Shown here piece after piece: positions 1-13,949 of a stretch of DNA of 45,000 nucleotides; the first letter of the stretch is position 1; the number at the start of each line of letters is the position of its first letter. This DNA comes from Glandiceps talaboti (taxonomy: Eukaryota > Hemichordata > Enteropneusta > Spengelidae). Both the position numbers and the translations under genes were made by a program. The DNA lies in NCBI RefSeq assembly GCF_964340395.1, contig NC_135563.1, positions 2,816,922 through 2,861,921 of the forward strand, in the 5' to 3' direction. Under the pieces are notes generated by a model. The model did no database searches and was not told the DNA's origin. It worked only from the letters and a program-made list of their open reading frames with translations.

Positions 1-408
1 AATCATCTAAAGCTGCTTGGAGGCAATTAGTTACAGATGCTTTTTACCTACCTGCAGCACAGGTTAATGCAGAACACGGGAATTTTCTAGAGCAAAGTAC
101 CCCTAAATGAATCAAATAGCAAACCTAAACAAACCATACGAAAACTAAATTCATCACTATTTATTAAGCAAACTTTGAAATCGGACGCTGCAGCATGTCA
201 CGTGACTACAAACAAGTTCAAGTTTCATAGAATTATACTGATTGACTTACTTGACCAAGCACACCCTGTCGCCTAATTTATGCATGTAGTAGAAATATGG
301 AGAGGACGATATATATACAAATTACCAATCATAACTTTATAACTATGTATACAATGTAATTTAAGTAATGTGATTACACGTTTTAAATTTCGAAAAAAGG
401 TAAATTTT
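1..408. other. No gene or repeat recognised
   Basis: AT-rich sequence with short frames only and no splice-bounded exon that I could recognise. Confidence 0.5.
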
Positions 409-752
409 GCATTGTTGTATTTGCTGTTATTGTTGTTGTTGTTGCTGCTGGTTGTTGGTTGTTGCTGGTGGTTGTTGTTGCTGGTTGTTGCTGGTGGTTG
501 TTGTTGCTGCTGCTGGTTGTTGTTTGTTGCTGGTTGTTGTTGTTGTTGTTGTTGGTTGCTGGTTGTTGTTGTTGTTGCTGCTGCTGCTGCTGCGGCTGCT
601 GCTGGTGGTGGTGGTGGTGGTGGTCGGGATGGTGGTGGTGGTGGTGGTGGTGGTGGTGGTGGTCGGGATGGTGGTGGTGGTGGTGGTGGTGGTGGTGGTG
701 GTCGGGATGGTGGTGGTGGTGGTGGTGGTGGTGGTGGTGGTGGTGGTGGTGG
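409..752. repeat. Zoned trinucleotide microsatellite (TTG, GCT, then GGT)
   Basis: About 340 bp of trinucleotides graded from TTG/TGC through GCT to GGT. The GGT part is interrupted three times by the same GGTCGGGATGGT variant about 48 bp apart, so it has a small higher-order repeat. Long open frames on both strands (poly-Val, Gly, Cys, Gln or His) follow from the repeat and are not good evidence of a gene. Confidence 0.9.
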
Positions 753-1580
753 CCTTCTGTCTGGATCTCAGTGACCTTTTTCATTCATTTTAACTCTCGT
801 CCTGGTAGAATACTTTATTTTTTCTGCATTTCACTCACAAAATACAGAGTTATTATATTACCCCTTGCGTCTCTTTTACGGTGTGTCCAGCAGCCAAATC
901 AACGATTCTCTTGAGTCAGTCCTCCAATTTATGCTTTATTTACATTAAAGAACTATTAATCATATGCACGTGTACATTTCTTTCACTGTCGTTGCCTGGT
1001 TACAACCATTTGATGACGCAGTGTGCATTTTTGCTGTACGTGAGACCCTTTACTAGCGATGTTTAATTCACTTCCATGTGGCTCATACTCTTTCATTCAC
1101 TCAAGTCCCGGAATGGCAATTATAATGTTTCCGTGTTGGTATTAGAGTATAGGAGATTACTGCTGCAACGATATACGCTACTCTTTGAAATGGCATGAAA
1201 CTAATATTTTTTTTCAACTTTATAATCCCTATAATTTTCTATTTGGCTTATCTTATTTTAAAGTCCTTGAAAAACAAAAATATAATCTTTCATTATTATT
1301 ATAAATATAATATATTATAAAAATAATCTTTCATTGAAATTCAACGTACATCGTTTGGATTACATTGACTTCACAAGAACTAGATGTAATTCTTGGTGAA
1401 TCTTCAGTAATTACGGAGGGGAATAGATCAGAGGAAAATGAGGAAGAGTCAGATTTTGCATAATGGTCATGACGGGAGGGTCAGCTTTTAGAAGACGACA
1501 TATGGGGTAGGGTCATATTTTATCTTTTACAGATTCAAGAGTGTCCTTTTGACCGGATTGTCCCTTCATAACATGCTTGC
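753..1580. other. No gene recognised
   Basis: Unique-looking AT-rich DNA; a short TATTATTATAAA-rich patch near 1290-1325. No supported feature. Confidence 0.5.
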
Positions 1581-2080
1581 ATAGTATAGTATTGTTGTTG
1601 GCAGTCCTAACATAGATAACCTGTCATAGTGTAGTACTGTTGTTGGCAGTCCTAATATAGTAGATAACCCGTCATAGTGTAGTACTGTTGTTGGCAGTCC
1701 TAACATAGATAACTGTCATAGTGTAGTACTGTTGTTGGCAGTCCTAATATAGTAGATAACCCGTCATAGTGTAGTACTGTTGGCAGTCCTAATATACATA
1801 ACCCGTCATAGTGTAGTACTGTTGGCAGTCCTAATATACATAACCCGTCACAGTGTAGTACTGTTGTTGGCAGTCCTAATATAGTAGATAACCTGTCATA
1901 GTGTAGTACTTTTGTTGACAGTCCTAATATAGAAGTTAACCTGTCATAGTGTAGTACTGTTGGCAGTCCTAATATAGTAGATAACCCGTCATAGTGTAGC
2001 ACTGTTGTTGACAGTCCTAATATAGTAGATAACCTGTCATAGTGCAGTACTGTTAACAGTCCTAATATAGTAGATGATAT
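1581..2080. repeat. Minisatellite, unit about 48 bp, about 11 copies
   Basis: Tandem copies of a unit containing GTGTAGTACTGTTGTTGGCA and TCCTAATATAGTAGATAACC. Length variants lose TTG or GTA triplets, giving units of about 39-48 bp. Frames crossing it are repeat artefacts. Confidence 0.9.
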
Positions 2081-3337
2081 AGTAGTGAAATGAAATAGGG
2101 TGGGGTGATAACAGTATCACACTAATGAAATGAAATAGGGGGCGATCTTCCGAACAAATGTGATGGGGTGATCTTCTTCCGTACAAATGCATTGAGGAAA
2201 ACCGTAATTATAAACAGTAGAGAATATATGCTGTACGTCCTATGAGGCCTGGTTTGGTGTGGCACTCTTAATTACCTTTACAAAGCCAGTATAAACTACA
2301 CATTGATGAACTACGAACCACTTGCCTGGCATCGGACAACTGAGCATTGAAAATTGTCAACTGTAATTGGAACCTAAATTGTGCGTTGATTGCACAATTG
2401 GACAAAAAGCGATAGTTGACAATTGCCTATAGAAAACAAGATTAAATAGACTGATTTCTTGTTTAAATTAAATTAAAGGATGTTAAATTGTAACAGTCGT
2501 TTTAAAAAATATGGAATTGTACTGGAGATAATACAACAACATTAAGTGCTTTAAAAGCATGCCACACACTGTTGCTAAGACGATGGTGAATAGTAAAGTT
2601 GTTTTTACGTGTTTCAACTACATATTCGATTTAAAAACTGATGGGGTCAAAGGTCGTCTACACAATTCGATCTCTTATAAGTACTAACCCTGGTTACTTT
2701 GCATTTGTGTTTGGTTTAAACGCAATATTAAGATTCGTGGTCCATTGTCTAATTCCATTATAAATACTACAAATTCTTATAGTATAATCATGTTTTTTAG
2801 ATAACGTAACATACATACAGCAGTACAAGATGACTTGATTTTGTATCGACGACAAATAATGATGTCCCTGTAATGTAATTAACTCCTTGGTGCAATTATT
2901 GCGTCTGATATTCTTACAATATATTGTGTTCAAATCTCCCAAATATTTGCTAGAATTAATGACAATCGATTTTCCCTTCCCTATCGCTTGTGAATACAAC
3001 ATTGCTTACATTAATCATCAATTTTGACTTGCGAGGTTAGGCTCATTGCTCTCTTTACTCTTCTAATTGACATGGTCATTTCATCTCATGAAATACCTAC
3101 CTATCTTCGTACCTGACAATACCAAGGATTCAATGCATACCAAGTACTGGTTACGTATAACCTGAATATGATCTCTGCCTTATACATTCATGCATGTAAA
3201 CAAACTCTAGTTTACCGGTCCCTTTCTATATTCGTTATTCACACTACCTAGTCATACTAGTGTGAATCATGTATGTCATCCACGGTATTGTAACAGTGTG
3301 TTCAAATACCTTGTATTGTACCTATTGAATGAGAAAT
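2081..3337. other. No gene recognised
   Basis: A short duplicated GAAATGAAATAGGG motif near 2090 and 2130 follows the minisatellite. The rest shows no supported gene; the 102-codon minus-strand frame at 2694-3002 has no recognisable motif. Confidence 0.5.
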
Positions 3338-3468
<131 letters not shown>

Positions 3469-4708
3469 GAATACCACGGTTTGGATAGGTTGATGAAAAT
3501 TTAGCGTAATATTTTATTTCTTCACATATTCCCAAATGTATGTGTTTTTCTAGATTTCATTCAGGGCGCCATTTTCATTTTACCACAGACTATGTAAAGA
3601 TCAGGATATGAATCCCTCCATACCGGTATTTAGTTTCAAATCGAAGTGTGTCATTTTAGTCATTTTATTGCAAAGATAAATATGCATAATAATCAAGCAC
3701 TTGTGCTTAATTACATATCGCATTGAATTTCGCGTGATGGTTGTTTTTTATCATTTAGGAATGTTACCATATCAATTTCCCTTCTTCAAGAGTTAATAAA
3801 ATGGCTTTATTCCAATATTATTAATAAAATGCACATTCCCTAAACTGTTTAGTTAGAAGCTTGAAAGGGTTCGCGGTTGTATTATGATAAATATAATAAA
3901 TGAAGCATTGGTACGAATCAATATCATATATAACTGACTGGCTGATTGCCGATCAAAGGCAATTTTACAAGCGTATTTTAACCATTATACAACTTCATCA
4001 TTTTGAATCGTATTTCCTTCATTAACTATCCATTGATAGATGTTGAATTATGTATTTTAATGTTTTAGAACAGTACTGTCTGTGGGAAGTCTATCAACAC
4101 GCTATACAACAATGGATTCAATTATTCCACGGAATCATTTATGATTTGTTGCTAGCAAAAATAATCTACTTCATGCTGAGTTCCTGAAGATAATTATTGA
4201 AAACATTTAAGTATTGGTTTAGTTTGATAAACAGGCCTTGGAAACTTCGTTAGACTTCTTCATTCATACTTAGCCTTTTTAAACGCAATGGATGCGAAAT
4301 TTGAGAATACAGTGTTAGTAAGCGACAGAATGTGACATGATGGTGTTTCACCTCTGGCACGGTTAATCAGATTAATGACAACACATGTCATTTATAAACG
4401 TGATAAAGGTTAACATTGGTCAGCGTTGTGATGTATTTGCCGTAAAATTAACGTTTTGATACTTTGCATTAAAAAACTCAAATACATTGATTGAAGTTGA
4501 CTTGAACATCGAAAAAGCTGATAACAACAGGGAGCCTTGGAAACAGCGCATGCGCACTTGAAACAATTTGAGTGACGTTTCTCGATTTTTTTCTCAAAAT
4601 ATCTCAGAAACGCCAGGTGAGATTGTTCAAATCCGCTTCTGGGAAGGGAAGTCATTGACAAGGACGACACAGATCATCAAGACAGAGTGAAAGATTAATG
4701 GTGACGAT
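3469..4708. other. No gene recognised; possible 5' UTR at right edge
   Basis: AT-rich sequence. From about 4600 the base composition becomes more balanced ahead of the candidate first exon at 4709; this could be a leader, but no promoter element is convincing. Confidence 0.4.
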
Positions 4709-4732
4709 ATGAATACCGCCGTCTTTCTAAAG
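4709..4732 (+). CDS. Candidate first coding exon (start of signal peptide) of the receptor gene
   Basis: ATG at 4709 opens eight codons (MNTAVFLK) followed directly by a good splice donor (AAG|GTATGA) in phase 0. The signal-peptide exon at 27182 begins in phase 0 after a TTTACAG acceptor with GVFLSLPLLYSMAIA. The join gives an N-region, a hydrophobic core and an A-I-A cleavage site just before the first lectin domain, as expected of a signal peptide. A five-codon upstream frame (ATG at 4698) ends in a TGA at 4710-4712 that overlaps this start codon. The weak points are the 22.4-kb intron, the lysine inside the hydrophobic stretch and the shortness of the exon; another first exon nearer 27 kb cannot be excluded. 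Confidence 0.35.
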
Positions 4733-5576
4733 GTATGACACTGTCATTTATAGTGCAATTTTCTTTTTGAAATTCTGATATTTTGGTTCAGAGTGTGGTG
4801 CAATTTCAAGACACTGCGTAGTAGGACAGCATCTAGGAGGAAAAAACATTCTGCGTAGATTGTGACTTTGACCGTAACGACAATTATAATTGACAAACAC
4901 AATACAAGAGATTGATAGAGGCTAATACTGCGTACTTCAATTTCACCATTACTAGTTTGGTTTCTCAATCTTAAAATTCAAATTATTTGTCTCTTTATTC
5001 GTCAAATATTTCATGTTCCAGAAAAATGTTTTCGATTGAACTGTACTGTATTTTGTTTTTTCACTCAACTTTTACACAATACAACTAAACATGAACTAAG
5101 TAATCGCCTGGATTTGTCAACCACCATCGATCTATTCGTTGTGATGTGACGACAGGCTGATTCACATGCCAAAATGTCTGCTATTGAATTGCACTTCTTT
5201 GAGCATGTGCATTAAATTTGGTTTATATGACCATGTTTTTCCAAATCTATCTCTCTTTTCAGTCTGATTGCAATTGAATTCTAAAATTTTTTTTTTTCAT
5301 TATGTCATCAGGGATGTAGTTAAGGGCCGGCACCTACTCTACAATGTTTTGTTGGCTACTTTTCCAGTTTTTGTTTTAAACAAACTCGATGTTTCAACCA
5401 GTATGTGTAGATAATTGAGTAGATTTATAAGTCACTATCCATATTGCTGAACACTTGTCAAATTTTACTGGCTGCTTTGAAAATTAACTACGACCCTGTA
5501 ATGTATAAATGTTGAATATGAATACAACCAATAATCATGTAGATAAGCTTAATTATACGAATACAGTAAGGTACAT
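4733..5576. other. No gene recognised
   Basis: AT-rich DNA, probably intronic if the first-exon candidate is right. Confidence 0.4.
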
Positions 5577-5621
5577 AAACAAACAAACAAACAAACAAAC
5601 AAACAAACAAACAAACAAACA
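5577..5621. repeat. (AAAC)n microsatellite
   Basis: About eleven AAAC units. Confidence 0.95.
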
Positions 5622-6235
5622 GAACTATGTTGTCGTATTTGGAAGTAATCACTTTCTAGGACTGATTGCCTTGGGGGCATCTTTCAAGATTGGCATTTTC
5701 CTATGAAGAACAATTGAAAGGAAAACGAATCACTTTATTTACATTTCTACTGAACGAGAGTACTATTTTATCACCTTTCATTACAGAGTGTTTGTTAGAC
5801 TGCAAATGTATTGTTTTCTCTAAACGTCAGTTTGACATACAGTATGGAAAGATGTGTCGATGCAATGCTTCAAATCATCACCGTTATCCTATAAATGTTG
5901 ACTCGTTTTCCTATTCACATGTACTTATACATGACTCGTTGTCCAATTATTGTATTTTAATGCCACCAATGCACAGCGTAGCTGTTAATGGTGTCGTGTG
6001 TTGACTAGAATTCACTGTCCATGCATGAAATTCCATTTATCCAATACACAGGTAACTCATTAAAATTTGCATATATGGTTTGTCTCTTTTAATATTACGA
6101 GATTACCATAACTCCTGCAGCACCAGGCAATTTTCCGTCAATCACTCAGCATAAAATACGATATGTCTAAATTTGATTAGAGCCCACCTGATTCCTTAAT
6201 GCTGTTCAAAAATTCGTGTAACATGTTGGGATACC
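5622..6235. other. No supported gene
   Basis: A 112-codon + strand frame at 5666-6004 lacks recognisable motifs and shows no clear coding signature. Confidence 0.4.
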
Positions 6236-6911
6236 ATGTCTGGAAAAAGTAATACATATAAATGTCTTAGGTGCCAACATTATTTTGGTATAGGTAAACA
6301 AGTTTTATGAAAGATAAAACCGCAACCTGTTCCAGATCCAAATAGACCTTATCACTTCAAAGATGTATATGATACTTCAAATATGAATGATGATGGTCAA
6401 CCTAGACAGCAAGATGATTAGCAGCCCAGAGTAAATATATCAAGACTCTTCAGGCTAAACCAACTGTCACTTGATGACCATAACAGTATTAAGGATGTGT
6501 CATTGAAATATGCTGTGAAAGAAGAGCACGTCATAAGTTGTTTACAACATCTAACACTTTTGAAACAAACACGCATGATCAGAGAAAGTAAAAGAAAATA
6601 GCAACAGAAGGAAAAACAAGAAAAAATAGTATGAAGATTATAACTGGGTGTCCCTGGTACTGAATGGCTCACTGAAGAAATAAACTGTACACGAACTGGA
6701 CATATACTTACTTCATCAAAATCTGACAACCAGAGGGAACAAAGAAGACAAAATCAAAGCAAATACATGTGATGTACTGAGAAAGGAACAGAAGAGCCGG
6801 GAAACAGAGAGAAATATTTTAAATGGTTTGGAAACTATATAAAACAACGACAGTGAGACATCAGAGTTATAGATATTTACTCTGATGAAGCAAGAGCTGG
6901 AAGAAGAGTAG
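6236..6911 (+). pseudogene. Degenerate protein-coding relic (invertebrate repetitive-family protein)
   Basis: ATG at 6236 opens a frame beginning MSGKSNTYKCLRCQHYFGIG (a C-x2-C pair). It is broken by TGA at 6308, TAG at 6419 and TAG at 6599. A one-base shift then puts the conserved-looking tail in another frame from 6633: EDYNWVSLVLNGSLKK, stop at 6681, TVHELDIYLLHQNL, TRGNKEDKIKA. This tail resembles the Y-D-W, L-x-x-L and G-x-K-x-x-K pattern at the end of an uncharacterised family that I recall as multicopy in marine invertebrates, where it suggests a SAP-like helical domain. The family name and function are unknown to me. Several stops and a frameshift show that it is dead. Confidence 0.6.
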
Positions 6912-8008
6912 GGTCTTGGAAAAAATGCTCTTTTTTAGATGTTATTATTGTGTAAACACAAAGTGTGTATATTATATGTAGTGGCAACTGAGTTTAAGAC
7001 TTAGACTGGTTTATATATACAGAATGTGACAGGCCAAATGCTGGTCATCTCAACATAACTGTAAATATAGCACTAAACAAAATATTGGCAAAGTGATCAA
7101 AATTTCCTCCAGCAATGACCGGGGGGGAGGGTATGCATTGTTATCATCTTCCAAGGGGGCGTCATCATTTTTTTGGAGTGGGCGGGCGGGGGGGGGTTTA
7201 CTAATTTTGACAGAGGCACAAGAAGATTTTGCCGGCTCACCTCCGGCCATAATAACTGAACGCTCCCTTAGCCATTTGAAGAATGAGTAAATTAAAGTTA
7301 ACTTAATATTTATCAAATCAACACAAAAACTCTATTCTGTAATGTCGCCCAGATTTGTGCATATCAAATACTTTGGATTAATAAGTTAATTAAATCTCAG
7401 TAATCTCATTCTGTATTTTATTGAAGTAGAAAGCATGTGTAAATTTGCAGTACAGCATTAACAATGGTAGTCAAAGGACCGAGATCGCCTTTTGCGCAAA
7501 TAGCGTTCGAATGACACATCGATAATCCTGAAAGGAGTCATTATTATCCAAGCAACATTCAATAAATTGGTTTCCGGAGGCCTCCATATTTTGAGGTTAT
7601 AAAATACGTTTCCCTAGAAACTGAACTGGTATTCCAAGTCCACATGCAAATAGTTTCGGGGAATCTTTGATATTTGAGATGTTGATTCATCCTATGGTTA
7701 CTGAAAACAATCGTTGCAGACTTGATTGTCAATAAAATGTATATTATAGTGAAATTCAGCAGTAAAAGTATGTATGGCTCTATCATCACCATCAAATTAA
7801 AATAGGGTGAAATTTATAGACCGAGATAACCTCTATTTTTAAAGTAGAATTGCTAGAGCACGGGATGGTATAAAAACTCGGTAAAAGCAACCACTAAAAC
7901 TAATGTTTGGTATGAGACATCGATGTTATGTAGACCGACATGGTCATCAGTGCGATGTTTCATCTGCTGTTACGGTATTTCACTTGTACTTGTGGCTTTA
8001 GTGGCATA
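6912..8008. other. No gene; G-rich tract at 7122-7198
   Basis: A G-run region (GGGGGGGAGGG, GGGCGGGCGGGGGGGGG) interrupts AT-rich DNA. Short frames on either strand at 7050-7316 are shadows of this tract. Nothing else is supported. Confidence 0.45.
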
Positions 8009-8013
8009 ACACA

Positions 8014-8068
<55 letters not shown>

Positions 8069-8124
8069 GCACGCACGCGCGCGCACACACACACACACAC
8101 ACATACATATACATATATATACAC
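8009..8124. repeat. Compound microsatellite (ACGC)n-(AC)n-(AT)n
   Basis: ACGC units grade into GCGC, AC and ACAT/AT units. Confidence 0.95.
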
Positions 8125-8630
8125 TACAAGTTTCATTATTTGTTAGAGAGCCAGATTTTGCTTTTGTATTTCACTTTCGCACAAGATTTTGACTTGTCAC
8201 TTCACCACCTACAGATGATATTGACCAGTAAGTAAAAGATTATAAAGTTATAAATAACTGACCAATTTTAGTGAATATAACTTTGGTTACTTGGTGAAAA
8301 ATATCCGAGTCGCATCTAGTGCAGGTTTAATACCAATATAAATGATCAGTTTGGACATAAAGTACATTTTGATGTACACATTTGAATTCTATTATAATTA
8401 GACATCATAATAATCATTTTTTAAACCTAGTACTTGCTGATTTCATTTCCATTCTCCGACAACGCTAACAATATGTGTAGTAGCATGAATTAGCTTAATC
8501 GACTCAATTATGTTAAGGTGGTAATTCAGTGTTTCCATGACGACAGAAAAAAGTTCGTAACTGTCGATAAACCTCAGCTTCGTTTGCCTAACACCAACCA
8601 ATACATGATTGATATGCTTGAAGACAAGGA
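8125..8630. other. No gene recognised
   Basis: AT-rich DNA without a supported feature. Confidence 0.5.
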
Positions 8631-8631
8631 G

Positions 8632-8662
<31 letters not shown>

Positions 8663-8676
8663 CTTGTTGTTGTTTC
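8631..8676. repeat. (TGT)n microsatellite
   Basis: About fifteen TGT triplets with one TCT variant. Confidence 0.95.
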
Positions 8677-10104
8677 TGGTGTTCTAGAAATATGAAAATA
8701 ATTTGCTACAAAAAGTCAACTCTTCTTTGATTAAAAAGCCGTTTTCTATTACGTCCTACCAACATGTCACTTTAAATTCAAATCATTCTATGGAGCTGAT
8801 TGCCTCTACGGGACGCCGGGACACATGACAACTGTACAATAACATATATGTTGGTATCGTAAGGAGACTTGATTAAGATGTCTGTCAGTTTAATGAAATA
8901 CATTTAACGTCAAAAATACCATTCACTACTAACAGGCAATATGACACAAACGACAACATTGGTATTTATTTACCCTCGAGATACGTTGGATATTTAAGAC
9001 AATTTCTAGCTTAAAGTTGCCTTCGTCGATGCACTTAAATGTTCATTTTAATTACCTGACTTATGACGATTTATGACATTGACCTTGGAGGAACAGTTTA
9101 TATGAAACGCCAATGTTTTTAATATTTCATTCATAGCCCTTAATTTGCTTATTTGACGGTTAAGCATAGGCTTGAAAAGACTTTGATTGCTATGAAAGTT
9201 CATCTTCTAAAAAAATCAATTTGAAGGCTTAATTTCATTCTTTCAGTCAATTCCTTCTAGGCAAATTATCGATCTCGATGTATTTGAGATAGATGACCGT
9301 CGTTTCTATACTCGTCGAATTTACCAATGTGTTAAGTCTAATATAGCGTGTCCCTGTGCATAGTAATTGAACCAGCTGACAATTGACTTTAGAAGTTCAA
9401 TGTCAAAACTGATCAATTACCCACTGTGTTAAATAGATGGCATTGCCTTTGCAACAGACATCACAGTCTGCAGGCAAAAAGATAGTATTCAACTGGTAAT
9501 AAGTTCGCCTTATTTGCTATGTGGTATGTAGTACTTGGTTTAAGAATAAAATGTTACTAGAAGTCTGAAAAACGTACGCAATGGCAAGCTATTGAACTTT
9601 ATTAGCTATATCGATTCAGAATCTAAATGGTTTTCATATACACATCAATTCCAAACTATAACATATTAACAGAACGCTAACGCGAATCACTTTGTTTGTT
9701 AACTTGGATCTTACGAAAATTGACTGAGAACTACACATTCCACATCAATAGCATGTATCTATAAATCGGTTTGCTGTATCTTCACGATTGGACACATTTC
9801 TAAGCCAAGAAGTACTTCATGAATCCAAACTCAATGGTCAATCGGTTTACCTCTAGAAGTAGACTAGTTTTTGTAAAGAAATCGTGTTCTGGTATATATG
9901 GAGAAAATATTGAAATCAATATATGTCAAATAAAAGTAAAGTTCTTTTGGAGAAAAATCTTCGATGTTTGCTTTGCAAACTCCTTTTGAAAGTCAAATAA
10001 TGCAAAGGATTAAAGAACCCGTGGATGTCATTTTTTATTTGATTGTCAATCTCCTTTTAACAGATGAATATACTATAGTCATATGCTGTAATGTGAATTC
10101 GGAG

Positions 10105-10105
<1 letters not shown>
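8677..10105. other. No gene recognised
   Basis: About 1.4 kb of AT-rich DNA with only short frames on both strands. Confidence 0.5.
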
Positions 10106-10135
<30 letters not shown>

Positions 10136-10339
10136 TGTATGTATGTATGTATGTATGTATGTATGTATGCATGCATGCATGCATGCATGCATGCATGTAT
10201 GTATGTATGTATGTGTGTGTGTGTGCGCGCGCATGCATGCATGCATGCATGCATGCATGTATGTATGTATGTATGTATGTATGTATGTATGTATGTGAGT
10301 ACATGTGTGTATGTGTGTACTGTACACTTATGTGTGTAT

Positions 10340-10376
<37 letters not shown>
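10106..10376. repeat. Compound microsatellite (GTAT)n-(GCAT)n-(GT)n-(GCAT)n-(GTAT)n-(GT)n
   Basis: The order GTAT, GCAT, GTGT/GCGC, GCAT, GTAT is nearly mirror-symmetric about 10220; a separate (GT)n run closes it. GCATGC units are self-complementary. All open frames across it (repeated MYVC or HTYI) are artefacts. Confidence 0.95.
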
Positions 10377-10843
<467 letters not shown>

Positions 10844-13800
10844 GACATTTTTGTTTTCTATGCCTAAACTTGAACACATGGTATTAGTTAGCTGTCAATG
10901 AGGCTCTGACGCTATTGCAAATCGAGAGTGATTAATATTCCCTGTGTTAACATTTATGCAAATATATCGATTGCTTAGGCCTAAAATATTGTTTGGTTCC
11001 GGTTACCCGACCCAACCTAGTTTTTCACTGCCAACCCTAAACTTTGTTTTACATATTCAAATCGCGAAAATTGTCTCGCCAGAAATAGTGGATGTGGAAA
11101 CTGACATCAAAAATATAAAACTGTTCTTCCAATCTGTAATGGCTGTAATGTAATGGGAAGAAACCAATAACACATATACCATTTGGAAAACTACCACGGA
11201 AAACATAACTACCAGATCTAGACAGATGAAATAAACAATGTAACTACCCCACCTATTCTACAATTGAGCGTAATCGGAACAACACAATTTTTTTTTAATT
11301 AGGCCTTTAGTTAGTAGAATAACGTTAGGAAATGTTTGTTCCGTTATCGTTTCAACCATATTGTCTTGTTCTTCTTTTTGCAATATATTTTCATTTAAGT
11401 ATTATATTGTTCAATATCTACAAATTCATTTAGCCAATAAGGTTACATATGTTCCATTGAAATCTGTGTGTGGGCACATATCATAAATGTGCATAGACTA
11501 CGAAACTATGACGTCATCGTCAGTAGTGGTTTTGCCATTTGATACTTTGTTGACTTGTAGAACGATACTGACACGTCATCACCATTACAATCGATATCAA
11601 TCAATCAAGTCAAAAGGAAATACTGACAATCATAGAGCTATTTGTATTGAATGCAGTTGAACAAGTATTGTACTGAGCTCACTCAAACAAAATGATTATT
11701 GATGCACGTCATACTTTGGGAAAACATCACATATTTATGAGGTAAGGCCATTTCAGACAATGTCTGTCATTTTCCTCAAACTTGTAGCTCATGTCAACAT
11801 TGAAAAAAAATGCTTTTCTACTCTTTCGTCAAATATAAGCATATAAACCTATTAAAACTTCGTTGTTTGATTTTGCTCATAAATCTTACCGATAAAGTTT
11901 AATTCAATTGAAGTTCACAATTGCTTGACGTAATTATGGACAAGGAAGTCTTACTTCCCTTGTCAATTGAAAATTCAAACTTAATGTTGACAACATGTGA
12001 AATATACCCAAGGGTAACGGTTGCTTTGATCATAACAACTATTTTATAAAAGCTGTGAAAACTTAGTTTCCTCACAGTGGCGTTGCTTTTATGTTTAACC
12101 TTACACTAACATCAGATAGTAAAGCTGAGAGCATAAAACGGAAATGTCCTTCCGATATAAATAGTGCATTATGCAAATACTACAGCTCCATAATACGGAG
12201 AAAGCCTTGGTATAATAATGACAAATGTACACTGCTCGACTCCAATGCTGTCACTATATTATAGTCAATGATGTTTTCACGTTCCACCTGAATTGCTTCT
12301 TTCAATGAAAACTGCTTGATATCGCCACCGCTCTCTTTAACGCTAGTAATTCCATGAACGTAAAATTGTGAGAATTATACTGAATCGATCTCTTACACAC
12401 ATAAATCATACATCACCTTCTTTTACATCGATACTGCTAATACAATGTGATAAATGTAGTAGTGTATGACAGTATATGTCGTTTTAACAACTGGACTAAT
12501 TGCCATAAAATAGAATATTAAGACAATCTTCTTCCCGAAATTCTGAATTAGTGTTTATTTGTACTGTCTTTTAACTGGTATGTGAAATGTTTTAATATAT
12601 GATATCGGATATGTTCGGTTCTGTCTATTTCTGTTTTGTTGTATAACTTTGCGCCGGTGTGTTCTGGCATTACTTTAAAATTGAATCGACCTCCCTTTTG
12701 TCGTTCCTCTTTTTGCTCTTCAGCTTGCACGCTTGCTTCCTGATTATCAAGGTACTCTACTATACAGACTAGACGTAAAGAACGGCAGGATGATTCGTAT
12801 ATAACTGTAGGATATTTAGACAGACATCTTGAAGTGAAAGGACCTTCCTGTTGGTATAAATCTGAACTAGTTTTAGCAGGGCCCTTCTTTGAGGATATAA
12901 CATTGCTCGTTAACGTACAGATGAGATATGTACGTCAATAGTTTCAGTTTGATGTACAAAGAGACCACGAATCCACGTGTCATGTTTTTAATCTCAAATC
13001 CCAACCAGTGTAAGGCCCGGTCGTTTTGTATTAAAGTAGCTGGGGTAATGTTTTAGAGTTGAACATGGATTTCTCAAACTTATCCCGTCCCCATCCCCGA
13101 TGACCAAGGCTATATAAAGACCACATTTTCCAAAATGACCCCCCCCCCCAGTCCATCCATATTTTTGACATATCACATTATATGTAATATATACATGGTT
13201 TTACTATAATGAAGTTGCTATAACTGAATAGTGTTCTTTAAGAATATGATACAGGGTATCTCGGTGCACATCATAAATCAACTGGAGGCTGCTGTTATTA
13301 CACAGCTCTTTCTATCAAAGGCGGTCTTCACAGGTTGAGTAAATGTTGACAGAAAGCAAGATAAATTGTTTTGTAATAATGCTACGTATGATAAGTATAC
13401 CTGTTTGTCTTATTGTACACTGCTATACAACACTATCTAACAAAAATGTGCGGAACCAAATACAACTCAGTCTCTGTGTAGTATATTACTACAAAATTGT
13501 ACATAATTTTCAATGTTTTCATGGCTTCCGTTAATACATTCAGAGGTATCCAATACCATAATGCTTCTACAGAACATGATTTTGTTGACGCCAAATTGAT
13601 TAAAACAGAAATGGCCAGTTCAAAATCTAGTTCAAATGCTGTGTTTGTTGATGTTCTGTACTCTGTGGCAAATAATAGTAAGATATTATACCAATTACAT
13701 CAGGTCATGGTTCCAGAGAGAATTCATTGAAATTAAAGAACTTGAAAACTAACCCTGACGTATTCTGAGTGCAATGTACACGAGTCATTTACGTCAACAA

Positions 13801-13929
13801 AATGACAAAATACTCTTACTTTGTTTTCCAAAGTGACCCACCCTCACACTTAAAGTAGTGTGTAGTCAAAATGAAAACCCCCACCGCCGAAAAGACACAT
13901 ACCTCCCCTACTCCAGTCAGCTAACCAGA
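10844..13929. other. No gene recognised in 3 kb
   Basis: AT-rich DNA. Small features only: a hairpin at 11939-11964 (GACAAGGAAGT, CTT loop, ACTTCCCTTGTC) and a C-run at 13139-13149. No splice-bounded exon or convincing frame seen. Confidence 0.5.
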
Positions 13930-13949
13930 TTTAAACTGAATGCCTTCCG

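Noticed and set aside
383-784. 133-codon minus-strand frame rich in Gln, Asn and His, and overlapping plus-strand frames
   Set aside because: All follow from a trinucleotide repeat, which keeps several frames open on both strands; no non-repeat domain or splice context.
5666-6004. 112-codon plus-strand frame
   Set aside because: No recognisable motif, no splice or promoter context; plausible by chance.
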